Position numbers and translations under genes: made by a program. The notes below the pieces were generated by a model that was not told where the DNA came from, did not search any database, and was given only the letters and a program-made list of their open reading frames with translations. From Pseudopedobacter saltans DSM 12145 (lineage in GTDB: Bacteria > Bacteroidota > Bacteroidia > Sphingobacteriales > Sphingobacteriaceae), in assembly GCF_000190735.1 (NCBI RefSeq), contig NC_015177.1, forward strand, positions 3,534,001 to 3,598,000: 64,000 nucleotides of DNA. Reading direction: 5' to 3'. Each line of letters opens with the position of its first letter. Positions within the stretch are counted from its first letter, which is position 1. Positions 8,620 to 16,264 of the stretch are shown here, piece after piece.

Positions 8620-10797
8620 GTTATCTATTATATTTCTCAATAATGATCTTGCCTCTTCTACATTTTTTAAATAATATTTTGCAGAAGTAACTTTTGATCC
8701 TACTTTTACCGTTATTGCTGAATGGGGTAAACTAGTAAAAATATCCTCATCTGTGTTGTCATCGCCTATAGCTAAAATAAAGTCGTAATTCTTATCCGAA
8801 ATATGCGATAAAACTGCCTTTCCTTTATTTACATCTGCACTTTTAACTTCCAGAACCTTATTACCCGCCAATATCTGTAAACCACTTTCCCTTGTAAGAT
8901 AACTTAGATTATTTTCTAATTCGCTCGCTCTTAATTTCCCTAAATCGGAGTCTACTTTTCTATAATGCCAGGCTAAAGAAAAACTTTTCTCTTCGATAAA
9001 AGAGCCCGGTGTTCTGTCAGAATAAGATTCAAGCATTGGTCTCACAACTTCTTTCCATTGGCTGCTTAATCCCGGTGTACTTTTAGTCCATTCTTTCTCT
9101 CCTTTATCTTTCCTCCAAACGCCATGTTCCGCAATCAAATCAATAGATAGGCTACCAAACCACTTATCTAATGTCTCCTTTTTCCGCCCGCTGATAATGA
9201 CAACGTCATTATTTCCTTCTGTTAGTTTAATCAATAAATCGTATAAATCCTGATCTGGAGAGGCCTTATCTATCTCTGTTTTGAATTCAACTAGGGTTCC
9301 GTCGTAATCGAGTAAGAAAAGGCTGGATTTAGCATTTTCTTTCTTTGCTATAATCTTCTGTAAAGCATTATCATTGATTACTCTTGTTTCATTTTGTTTT
9401 TGCGTTAATTTTATTTTATCAAGCTGATCCATAAATATCTTCACCCAATGGTAAATATCAAATTTTTCTACCGTGTTGGTTAATGCAGTCATCCTTTGCC
9501 TTTGCTCTTCTTCCGGCATTTCCAAAGCCTGCAAGATTGCCCTGTATATTTCTCCAATATTATTGGGATTAATTATAATTGCTTCCGCCAGCTCTTTGGA
9601 TGCACCAGCCATTTCACTTAAAATGAGTACGCCCGAGCTTCTTCTTCTACTGGCTACATATTCCTTACTTACCAGATTCATCCCATCGCGCATAGGAGTA
9701 ACTAAACAAATATCCGCTCTTGAATATATTGCGGAAAGATATTCTATTGGAAAGGATCGATAAAAATATTGAATAGGGTGCCAGCTGGTGGTTCTAAACC
9801 TGGCATTTATATTTCCTACCAACTTGTCTATTTCATCTCTCAGTTCTTTATATTGTGGTATACTATCTCGCGATGGAACTACAATCATATATAAAGTTAT
9901 TTTATTGATGTACTCAGGATGCCGATCTAAAATCATCTCCAGAGCTTCTATCCGCTGAATAATTCCTTTACTATAATCCAATCTGTCTATAGACAAAATG
10001 ACTTTCAAGCCGTTAAAAGTCTTTAAATATTCCTGATAAATTTCCTCTACCCCCGGACATTTTGTAAGCGTTTTATACTTTCCTGCATCTATTCCCATAG
10101 GAAAAGCATCCACCATAATCTCTCGTCCCTTTTTTATTAACTTATTGGCTACACCCTGTACTTGCAATAATCTGGTACACGAACTTAAAAAATGTCTTAC
10201 ATCGTCATAGGTATGAAAGCCCAGTAAATCTGCTCCAAGCATTCCTTTTAATATTTCCTCTCTCCAGGGAATTAATCTGAAAATTTCAAAAGAAGGAAAG
10301 GGAATATGCTGAAAAAAACCTATTGAAACATCTTGTATGCTATCACGAATTAACTTTGGTAGCAGCAACAACTGATAATCCTGAATCCATACAGTATCTC
10401 CTGGTTGTATGTTTGCCAAAATCGCATCTCTGAACTTTTCATTTACTGCTTTATAATAATCCCAATATTTCTGCTCAAATTGCGCGTAGGTAGACATGTA
10501 ATGGAAGATAGGCCAAAGAACTTCATTAGAAAAGCCTTCATAGTAATTTTGAATTTCGTCCTCGTCGAGGAACACGGGGAATAGATTTTCATCCTTTAAT
10601 TTAGATGTGATTTTAGCTTTTTCTTCTTCAGTTTTAATGTCCAGACCGGGCCATCCGATCCAGATGTTTTTGTTTTGCTTGTAAATTGATCCCAATCCAG
10701 TTGCTAATCCACCTTCGCTATCCTTTAAAATAAGGTTTCCATCTTCTTCTGTAATCTTAATAGGCAGTCTGTTAGAAATAATAATTGTTTTACACAT
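8599..10797 (-). CDS. Bifunctional trehalose-6-phosphate synthase/phosphatase (OtsA-OtsB fusion)
   Basis: A 732-residue fusion. Residues 1-465 are a GT20 synthase that joins UDP-glucose and glucose-6-phosphate: SEGGLATGL (27-35), WIQDYQLLLLP (137-147), FFQHIPFPSFEIF, DRLDYSKG (271-278) and TPMRDGMNLVSKE. Residues about 490-732 are a HAD phosphatase that releases trehalose: DYDGT (497-501, nucleophile D497) and GDDNTDEDIF near the end. Fused two-domain forms are common in Bacteroidota. The product is a compatible solute for osmotic or desiccation stress. It is convergent with the GH15 gene, which may turn the sugar over. Confidence 0.95.
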   Translation of the reverse strand: MCKTIIISNRLPIKITEEDGNLILKDSEGGLATGLGSIYKQNKNIWIGWPGLDIKTEEEKAKITSKLKDENLFPVFLDEDEIQNYYEGFSNEVLWPIFHYMSTYAQFEQKYWDYYKAVNEKFRDAILANIQPGDTVWIQDYQLLLLPKLIRDSIQDVSIGFFQHIPFPSFEIFRLIPWREEILKGMLGADLLGFHTYDDVRHFLSSCTRLLQVQGVANKLIKKGREIMVDAFPMGIDAGKYKTLTKCPGVEEIYQEYLKTFNGLKVILSIDRLDYSKGIIQRIEALEMILDRHPEYINKITLYMIVVPSRDSIPQYKELRDEIDKLVGNINARFRTTSWHPIQYFYRSFPIEYLSAIYSRADICLVTPMRDGMNLVSKEYVASRRRSSGVLILSEMAGASKELAEAIIINPNNIGEIYRAILQALEMPEEEQRQRMTALTNTVEKFDIYHWVKIFMDQLDKIKLTQKQNETRVINDNALQKIIAKKENAKSSLFLLDYDGTLVEFKTEIDKASPDQDLYDLLIKLTEGNNDVVIISGRKKETLDKWFGSLSIDLIAEHGVWRKDKGEKEWTKSTPGLSSQWKEVVRPMLESYSDRTPGSFIEEKSFSLAWHYRKVDSDLGKLRASELENNLSYLTRESGLQILAGNKVLEVKSADVNKGKAVLSHISDKNYDFILAIGDDNTDEDIFTSLPHSAITVKVGSKVTSAKYYLKNVEEARSLLRNIIDNKKEEGI

Positions 10798-10949
10798 AAT
10801 AAATTAGATGATTTTTTGAAGTGATGTACTATTCTTTAAGCAAAAACGGCTCCAAAATCAATCTTTATTATTATCAATTCATTGTCAAGAATCAAGAATT
10901 TATAATTATTAGATGTTTAAACATCTATTTTTGTATAAAATTTTAAATT

Positions 10950-11588
10950 ATGACACATCAAGAAATCTTAGATAAATTAAGCTGGAGATACGCAACAAAA
11001 AAATACGATGTATCTAAAAAACTATCAAAGGAAGAATTAGATAGTTTACTATCGGCCGTTCAATTGAGTCCTAGTTCCTACGGTATACAACCTTATAAAG
11101 TGTTAGTTGTTACCAATCCTGAGGTAAGAGAAAAACTTAAGGCCGTGGGTTATAATCAGTCGCAAATCACCGATGCTTCGCATCTTTTTGTTTTTGCAGT
11201 TTATGACAACTTCGACGCTTCTCATATCGACGAATATGCACATAACATTGCAGAAACCCGAGGCTTGAAAGTAGAAGATATAGATGGATTTGTAACGTTA
11301 ATGAAAAGTGTTGTTAATTCGAGAAGTGAGGCTGAATTAAAAGTTTGGAACAGCAAGCAAGCATATATTGCATTGGGCGTTTTATTAGAAACGGCTGCAC
11401 TTTTAGGTTTGGATGCCAGCCCAATGGAAGGCTTTGATGCCGCTAAATTTGATGAGATTTTGAATTTAAAAGAGCAAAATCTTACTTCTGTTGTAATTGC
11501 TGGAGTAGGACACAGATCATCAGAAGATGAGGTACAGCATTACAAAAAAGTAAGAAAAGCAAAAGAGAATTTATTTATAGAAATTTAA
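10950..11588 (+). CDS. Nitroreductase family NAD(P)H-dependent oxidoreductase
   Basis: A 212-residue FMN flavoprotein. Family marks are SWRYATKKYD near the N-terminus (FMN phosphate contact), LSPSSYGIQPYK (about residues 39-50) and AALLGLDASPMEGFD (about 150-165), as in NfsB/YdgI types that reduce nitro compounds or quinones. The physiological substrate is unknown. It is monocistronic, ending at a strong bidirectional terminator shared with rpsP. Confidence 0.9.
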   Translation: MTHQEILDKLSWRYATKKYDVSKKLSKEELDSLLSAVQLSPSSYGIQPYKVLVVTNPEVREKLKAVGYNQSQITDASHLFVFAVYDNFDASHIDEYAHNIAETRGLKVEDIDGFVTLMKSVVNSRSEAELKVWNSKQAYIALGVLLETAALLGLDASPMEGFDAAKFDEILNLKEQNLTSVVIAGVGHRSSEDEVQHYKKVRKAKENLFIEI

Positions 11589-11601
11589 TAACAATCACCT
11601 T

Positions 11602-11642
11602 AAAAAAGAAAGGGGAACCAAAATAGTTCCCCTTTCTTTTTT
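11602..11642. terminator. Bidirectional terminator between nitroreductase and rpsP
   Basis: A perfect 17-base-pair stem, AAAAAAGAAAGGGGAAC (11602-11618) with its complement at 11626-11642, and a seven-base loop. A and T tracts at the two ends allow termination on both strands of these convergent genes. Confidence 0.92.
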
Positions 11643-11655
11643 AAAACAGTAAAGA

Positions 11656-12186
11656 TTATTCTGCAGAAGTTGCTTCTTCTTGAGAATCAGCTTCAGCTTG
11701 AACTTCTTCTGTTGCTTCCTCTGCAACTGGAGTGTTTTTCGCAGCGATAGCAGCAGCTTTAGCTTCTCTTTTCTTAGTTTCTTCAACTAAATTAGCTTTC
11801 TTAGACTCTTCTTTTTTAGAAGCTAATCCAGCTTTTTTAGCGTTGATCTGTGCATCTTTACCTTCTAGCCAAGCATTGAATTTCTCGTTAGCTTGCTCTT
11901 CTGTTAAAGCGCCTTTTCTAATACCACCGTTTAAGTGATTTTTGTAAAGAACACCTTTGTAAGAAAGGATTGCTCTCGCAGTATCAGTTGGTTGAGCTCC
12001 GTTTCCAACCCATTTTACAGCTTGCTCAAAATTGATATCAATTGTAGCTGGGTTAGTGTTTGGATTGTAAGAACCTAATCTTTCGATGAATTTACCATCT
12101 CTTGGTGCTCTTGAATCTGCTACTACGATGTAGTAAAACGGTTTTCCTTTTTTACCGTGTCTTTGTAATCTAATTTTAGTTGCCAT
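11656..12186 (-). CDS. rpsP: 30S ribosomal protein S16, extended form
   Basis: Residues 1-83 are a normal S16 ([48 protein letters not shown]). S16 is usually 75-90 residues; this one has about 90 extra residues, a Lys/Ala-rich helical part then a Glu/Ala-rich acidic tail. Extended S16 proteins are familiar in Bacteroidota. The usual followers rimM, trmD and rplS are not here: a strong terminator comes 14 bases after the stop, so the gene is monocistronic. The leader has a consensus promoter and an 18-base palindrome at the predicted 5' end of the mRNA. Confidence 0.96.
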   Translation of the reverse strand: MATKIRLQRHGKKGKPFYYIVVADSRAPRDGKFIERLGSYNPNTNPATIDINFEQAVKWVGNGAQPTDTARAILSYKGVLYKNHLNGGIRKGALTEEQANEKFNAWLEGKDAQINAKKAGLASKKEESKKANLVEETKKREAKAAAIAAKNTPVAEEATEEVQAEADSQEEATSAE

Positions 12187-12214
12187 TTTTTAAATTCATT
12201 AAAGTTTGCAATAT

Positions 12215-12263
12215 TCCCTTACGCGTAAGGGAGCGCAAAGATATAAAAATTAGATTTAAACAA
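12215..12263 (-). promoter_or_regulatory. rpsP promoter and leader palindrome
   Basis: Minus strand: TTG (12261-12263), 17-base spacer, then TATCTTTG (12236-12243), a good Bacteroidota promoter. The predicted start near 12230 falls in TCCCTTACGCGTAAGGGA (12215-12232), a perfect 18-base palindrome. As RNA it can fold as a 7-bp hairpin with a CGCG loop near the 5' end, about 30 bases before the ATG. It could act as a DNA operator or an RNA leader structure. Confidence 0.65.
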
Positions 12264-12278
12264 CTAAAAATCAATCAA

Positions 12279-13058
12279 CTATTTTTGATTTCTTTCCTTA
12301 ACGATTTCTAAAAGTTCAGCAGCGCGGTCTGTTGTGATATAATCGATTCCCAAATCCAAAAATCTAACCATGTCTTCTTTTTTATTTACCGTCCAAACAT
12401 TTGTTTTTAAGCCTAGTTTTTTCGCATCTGGTATATACGTTGGATTTTTGTCATACACAGAGAAATGGAAATCCAGGCCAGTTAAGCCATCTTCCTTTAT
12501 TTTCTGTGGCGTAACAGGAGTTAAAGAATGTACTTTTGCTTGCGGATATATTGCTACCAATTCTTTAGCCGATTCGTAATCGAACAAAATAAATTCAGTC
12601 ATGTCCTCCATTTTCATTTTCTTAATCAAGTCAACAGATTCTCTAACCGTTTCCTTTGTTCGCTCTCTGCCCAGAGGCGAAGTTTTAATTTCGTAAATAA
12701 GCTTAGTTTTATGCTTGTTTTTCTTTTTGGCTATTTTTATAAATTCCTCAACTGTAGGAATGGTCTCTCCATTGCTCATTTTTAACGAAAGCAATTCCTT
12801 GTACGTTGCCGAAGCGATATCCTTACCTAAAAATTCATTGTCGTGGTTTACAACCAATATATTGTCTTTAGTTAAGTGAACATCAAATTCAGATCCATAG
12901 CACTTCAATTCTATTGCTTTTTTTAATGACGCTCTTGAATTTTGAGGGATTGTTTTTTCTGCCCAAGCTCCCCGATGGGCAATAACAGGATTATTTTGAG
13001 CATTTGCTGTATAAAACATAAATAAACTTAAAACAAAACAAAGATTTCTTCTTAACAT
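12279..13058 (-). CDS. Secreted glycerophosphodiester phosphodiesterase
   Basis: A 259-residue GDPD-family enzyme with a signal peptide (hydrophobic 5-18, ANAQ cleavage). TIM-barrel catalytic motifs are visible: PVIAHRGAWAEKTIPQNS (His and Arg near residues 27-28), GSEFDVHLTKDN (Glu and Asp metal ligands) and LVVNHD (second catalytic His). The C-terminus has NVWTVNKKEDM and GIDYITTDRA, typical of the family. It cleaves glycerophosphodiesters to glycerol-3-phosphate and an alcohol in the periplasm. It is monocistronic, upstream of the rpsP promoter. Confidence 0.93.
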   Translation of the reverse strand: MLRRNLCFVLSLFMFYTANAQNNPVIAHRGAWAEKTIPQNSRASLKKAIELKCYGSEFDVHLTKDNILVVNHDNEFLGKDIASATYKELLSLKMSNGETIPTVEEFIKIAKKKNKHKTKLIYEIKTSPLGRERTKETVRESVDLIKKMKMEDMTEFILFDYESAKELVAIYPQAKVHSLTPVTPQKIKEDGLTGLDFHFSVYDKNPTYIPDAKKLGLKTNVWTVNKKEDMVRFLDLGIDYITTDRAAELLEIVKERNQK

Positions 13059-13128
13059 ATGTATATCATAATTAATTTGTTGAAACTACGTATTTTTACA
13101 TCTTATAAATTTATCTAATTATTATTAA

Positions 13129-13641
13129 ATGATGAAATACTTACTTTCTTTACTTCTTTTATTTTGTTTTGCATTCTCCCATGCAGACATGGTTATTAAA
13201 AAAACCCGTAAAAACGGCAAAACCGAAATACTCGAAATAGGGGACAGAATAAGAGTTTCTTATCCGGGTGCAAAATTAGAAGATACTAAAAAGCTCAAAG
13301 AGATAGTAGGGATTTTCGGAAGAATAACTGAGATAAAGAAAAATTCCATAGTAGTAGAAAGCAATAAAAAAAAGGAATTAGAATTGATTTTGAATGATAT
13401 CATCTCTATCGGAAGGCTCCCTATGTTTGGTTCTATAGCATCTTTCGTGGGGACTTATGCTATAATCGGTGTTGGCTCTATGTATCTGGTTGATAAAGCA
13501 GATGCTAATCCTGCCCTGGTGCCTCTTGTAGGTGCTGCAGCTTTAGTACCTACTATGGTTATATCTTCTGCTGTTTTTTATCCTTCAAAATCTAAAAATA
13601 AGGTAAACAAAGATTATAGTATAGAGATTATCAATAGATAA
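13129..13641 (+). CDS. Unrecognised exported or membrane protein
   Basis: A 170-residue protein I cannot assign. It has a signal peptide (MMKYLLSLLLLFCFAFSHA), a short beta-rich domain with RIRVSYPGAKL and IVGIFGRITEIKKNSIVVES that resembles small barrel folds, then two hydrophobic stretches (about 103-121 and 129-148) and a basic C-terminus. It lies 12 bases upstream of a YbjQ-family gene on the same strand, so the two are probably co-transcribed. A role at the envelope is all that can be inferred. Confidence 0.7.
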   Translation: MMKYLLSLLLLFCFAFSHADMVIKKTRKNGKTEILEIGDRIRVSYPGAKLEDTKKLKEIVGIFGRITEIKKNSIVVESNKKKELELILNDIISIGRLPMFGSIASFVGTYAIIGVGSMYLVDKADANPALVPLVGAAALVPTMVISSAVFYPSKSKNKVNKDYSIEIINR

Positions 13642-13653
13642 ATAATACACTTT

Positions 13654-13974
13654 ATGATAGTAACAACCACGCCAAATATAGAAGGTAAAAAAGTAGTAAA
13701 ATATTTAGGAATCGTAACTGGAGAAGCTATTATTGGAGCAAATTTCATAAAAGATATTTTCGCAGGAATTAGAGATATTGTTGGCGGTAGAGCAGGTTCT
13801 TATGAAGAAGGGTTAAGGGAAGCAAAAGACATAGCTTTAGCAGAATTGCAGCAAAATGCTCAAAAAATGGGTGCAAACGCAGTTATTGGTGTTGATTTGG
13901 ATTTTGAAACCATTGGCGGCTCGGGAAGTATGCTTATGGTTTCTGCCAGCGGGACGGCCGTAATTGTTGAATAA
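13654..13974 (+). CDS. YbjQ/UPF0145 (DUF74) family protein
   Basis: A 106-residue protein covering the whole YbjQ fold: [20 protein letters not shown] at the start, [11 protein letters not shown], then [21 protein letters not shown] and [11 protein letters not shown]. Known structures in this family are pentamers; the biochemical role is not established and the heavy-metal-binding name is by analogy. It is probably co-transcribed with the preceding exported protein and is followed directly by a bidirectional terminator. Confidence 0.9.
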   Translation: MIVTTTPNIEGKKVVKYLGIVTGEAIIGANFIKDIFAGIRDIVGGRAGSYEEGLREAKDIALAELQQNAQKMGANAVIGVDLDFETIGGSGSMLMVSASGTAVIVE

Positions 13975-14007
13975 AAAAGGAGCTCGCCAAATTTGAGCTC
14001 CTTTTTT
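13973..14007. terminator. Bidirectional terminator between ybjQ-like gene and pfkA
   Basis: AAAAAAGGAGCTC (13973-13985) pairs perfectly with GAGCTCCTTTTTT (13995-14007), nine-base loop. It overlaps the stop codon of the YbjQ-like gene and ends two bases from the pfkA stop on the other strand. Confidence 0.9.
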
Positions 14008-14008
14008 G

Positions 14009-14983
14009 TTATAGAGATAGAATCTCAACAATTTTCAATAAGCTTTCGTTAACCTCTTTGTTATGTTTAATTGCATGGTCCAGCGGTGTAAATTCTACCT
14101 TTCCGTGAATTAATCCCGCCATTACATCTCTTCTTCCTTCTAACAATCCTTCTACGGCAGCTACACCTAAACGACTAGCCAAAACTCTATCCATACAAGT
14201 AGGTTTTCCGCCTCTCTGAATATGTCCTAGCACAGACACCCTGGTATCGTAGTGTGGAAATCTCTCTTTAATAATTTCTCCCAACTTAAAAGCTCCCTCT
14301 CCACCTTCTGCAACCATAATAATTTTAGAAGATTTATCTTTACGCCCAACTTCCATTCTGTGCAACAAATGCGGAACATCAGTTTTTGTCTCAGGAATCA
14401 AAATAGCCTCGGCACCAACACCAATACCACTCCTTAACGCGATTAAACCACAGTCACGTCCCATTACCTCAATTATAAAAACCCTATCATGAGATTCGGC
14501 GGTATCCCTGATTTTATCTACAGCATCCACGGCTGTATTTATCGCTGTGTCATAACCAATTGTAAAATCTGTTCCGTACAAATCGTTATCAATTGTTCCC
14601 GGCAAACCAATAATTGGAATATCGAATTCCTCGCCAAAAACCTTTGCCCCGGTAAAAGTACCATCTCCACCTACAACAACCAAAGCGTCTATTCCCTGAG
14701 CTTTAATTTGATCGTAAGCTTTTTTTCTCCCCTCCGGCGTTTGGAACGCCTGGCTTCTTGCGGTTTTGAGTATAGTTCCTCCTCTTTGGATAATATTAGC
14801 TACAGACTTTCGGTCCATTTCAATAAATTCACCATTGATTGCTCCCTCGTATCCTCTTCTTATACCTATAACATCCAAATCATAATATAATGCTGTACGT
14901 ACAACCGCCCTAATTGCCGCATTCATGCCCGGAGAGTCCCCTCCAGAAGTAAGTATCCCTATTTTATTTATTCTGCTAATCAT
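14009..14983 (-). CDS. pfkA: ATP-dependent 6-phosphofructokinase
   Basis: A 324-residue cytosolic glycolytic enzyme that phosphorylates fructose-6-phosphate. Group I PFK motifs: GGDSPGMNAAIR (14-25), GGDGTFTG (105-112), PGTIDND (128-134, containing the catalytic Asp), VIEVMGRDCG and LGHIQRGGKPTCMDR. The glycines after GGD (G107-D108-G109) match ATP-type enzymes. Length is normal. It is monocistronic. Confidence 0.96.
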   Translation of the reverse strand: MISRINKIGILTSGGDSPGMNAAIRAVVRTALYYDLDVIGIRRGYEGAINGEFIEMDRKSVANIIQRGGTILKTARSQAFQTPEGRKKAYDQIKAQGIDALVVVGGDGTFTGAKVFGEEFDIPIIGLPGTIDNDLYGTDFTIGYDTAINTAVDAVDKIRDTAESHDRVFIIEVMGRDCGLIALRSGIGVGAEAILIPETKTDVPHLLHRMEVGRKDKSSKIIMVAEGGEGAFKLGEIIKERFPHYDTRVSVLGHIQRGGKPTCMDRVLASRLGVAAVEGLLEGRRDVMAGLIHGKVEFTPLDHAIKHNKEVNESLLKIVEILSL

Positions 14984-15076
14984 TATTCTGTTCTAAAACT
15001 TTTAACTATTCAGCTTAAAAATTCAAAATTTTGTAAGCTAATATAAGATTTTGCCTCTACAATCTTAAAACCGGGT

Positions 15077-15835
15077 TTATAAAACAAAAGTAACTTCCTT
15101 GATATTAAAACTTCTCAATTCCGATTCGGTGTCAATCAACAACTTTCCATCTACGTCCACACCTATTATTTTTCCTGTAAAAATTTCCCCTTTGCTATTA
15201 AATGTACTGATCTGATTAAAAAGAAAAAGGCTATTGAAATAATCTTCATCTAAATTCTTTTGCGATTTGAGTTCAAAAAATCTACTTTCCAGATATTGGC
15301 TTAAAATCATCAGTACTTCTTCTAAATCCGTTTCTTTCTTTTTTATATTCAACAAAGAGGTGGCGTAAATAAGATCATGAAAATCGTTTTGATTGACATT
15401 TAGTCCGATACCGATAATAGAGTCTCTAAGGTGAACTCCCCTTATTCTGTTCTCTATTAAAATACCAGCAATCTTCTTGTTTTTAATATAAATGTCATTA
15501 GGCCACTTTACCTTACAATCTTCTACCGAAAAATACGTTAAACAATCCTTAACAGCCAAAGAAACAGCTTTATTAAGATTAAACTGTTCTGTAACGGTAA
15601 GAAAATCTGTTTTTAAATAGAAACTAACCGTTAAGTTTTTTCCGGGTGGAGTAGACCATTTACTTCCGTATTGACCTCTGCCCGCCGTTTGATGGTCTGC
15701 CATAATTACAGTTCCATTGGCTGGTGGCCCATAATTTGAAAGCATTGTTTTTAAATAATTATTCGTAGAATCTACTTCTGCTAATTTTTGAATGCTTCGG
15801 CCAACAAATAGTGTAGGAAAAGTGTTATTTTGCAA
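15077..15835 (-). CDS. birA: Biotin--[acetyl-CoA-carboxylase] ligase, class I
   Basis: A 252-residue biotin protein ligase: VDSTNNYLK (21-29), the biotinyl-AMP loop GRGQYGSKW (52-60), CKVKWPNDIYIKNKKIAGIL in the core and GIGLNVNQ. It has no N-terminal winged helix, so it is an enzyme only and not a repressor. The start is a TTG (15833-15835); no ATG lies upstream before a stop and the next ATG would cut off conserved sequence. An exact -7 box lies 20 bases upstream. It is divergent from rsfS with a 37-base gap. Confidence 0.93.
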   Translation of the reverse strand: MQNNTFPTLFVGRSIQKLAEVDSTNNYLKTMLSNYGPPANGTVIMADHQTAGRGQYGSKWSTPPGKNLTVSFYLKTDFLTVTEQFNLNKAVSLAVKDCLTYFSVEDCKVKWPNDIYIKNKKIAGILIENRIRGVHLRDSIIGIGLNVNQNDFHDLIYATSLLNIKKKETDLEEVLMILSQYLESRFFELKSQKNLDEDYFNSLFLFNQISTFNSKGEIFTGKIIGVDVDGKLLIDTESELRSFNIKEVTFVL

Positions 15836-15854
15836 TATGTTATAGTTAGAGTTT

Positions 15855-15862
15855 CAAAACTA
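15855..15862 (-). promoter_or_regulatory. -7 promoter box of birA
   Basis: TAGTTTTG on the minus strand matches TAnnTTTG exactly, 19 bases from the TTG start of birA, inside the 37-base gap shared with rsfS. Confidence 0.5.
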
Positions 15863-15872
15863 AAATTTTTTA

Positions 15873-16247
15873 ATGGTAAAAAACAAAAAAGCTAATAGAG
15901 GGATAGATATTTCGGCAGCTATTGTGCATGGAATACAAGAAAAAAAGGGAAACGAGATTGTTAGGCTTGATTTAAGGAATATTAACAGTTCTGTAGCTGA
16001 TTATTTTATAATTTGCCATGCAGATTCTTCTACTCAGGTAAGAGCAATAGCAGATAGCATCGAAAAAGAAGTGTTTTTAGCAAGTGGGCAGGATCCGGTA
16101 CATAAAGAAGGTGCTGAACATGCAGATTGGATATTATTAGATTATATTGACATAGTTGTTCATATCTTTAGGACCGAGAAAAGGTCTCATTTTGGTATAG
16201 AGGATCTTTGGGGAGATGCTACTATAGAGGAATACAAGAGTGCCTAA
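15873..16247 (+). CDS. rsfS: Ribosomal silencing factor RsfS
   Basis: A 124-residue RsfS/Iojap protein that binds L14 and blocks joining of ribosomal subunits, for example in stationary phase. Visible family marks: SVADYFIICHADSSTQVRAI, KEGAEHADWILLDYIDIVVH and the end FYxLEDLWGDA-like block, here FGIEDLWGDATI. It is 17 bases upstream of ftsH on the same strand and most likely forms an operon with it, an arrangement I recall from other Bacteroidota. Confidence 0.95.
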   Translation: MVKNKKANRGIDISAAIVHGIQEKKGNEIVRLDLRNINSSVADYFIICHADSSTQVRAIADSIEKEVFLASGQDPVHKEGAEHADWILLDYIDIVVHIFRTEKRSHFGIEDLWGDATIEEYKSA

Positions 16248-16264
16248 ACGTTTAAAAAAAGAAA

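Noticed and set aside
11595-11938. Reading frames opposite and within the rpsP tail
   Set aside because: They mirror the low-complexity Ala/Glu/Lys codons of the S16 extension.
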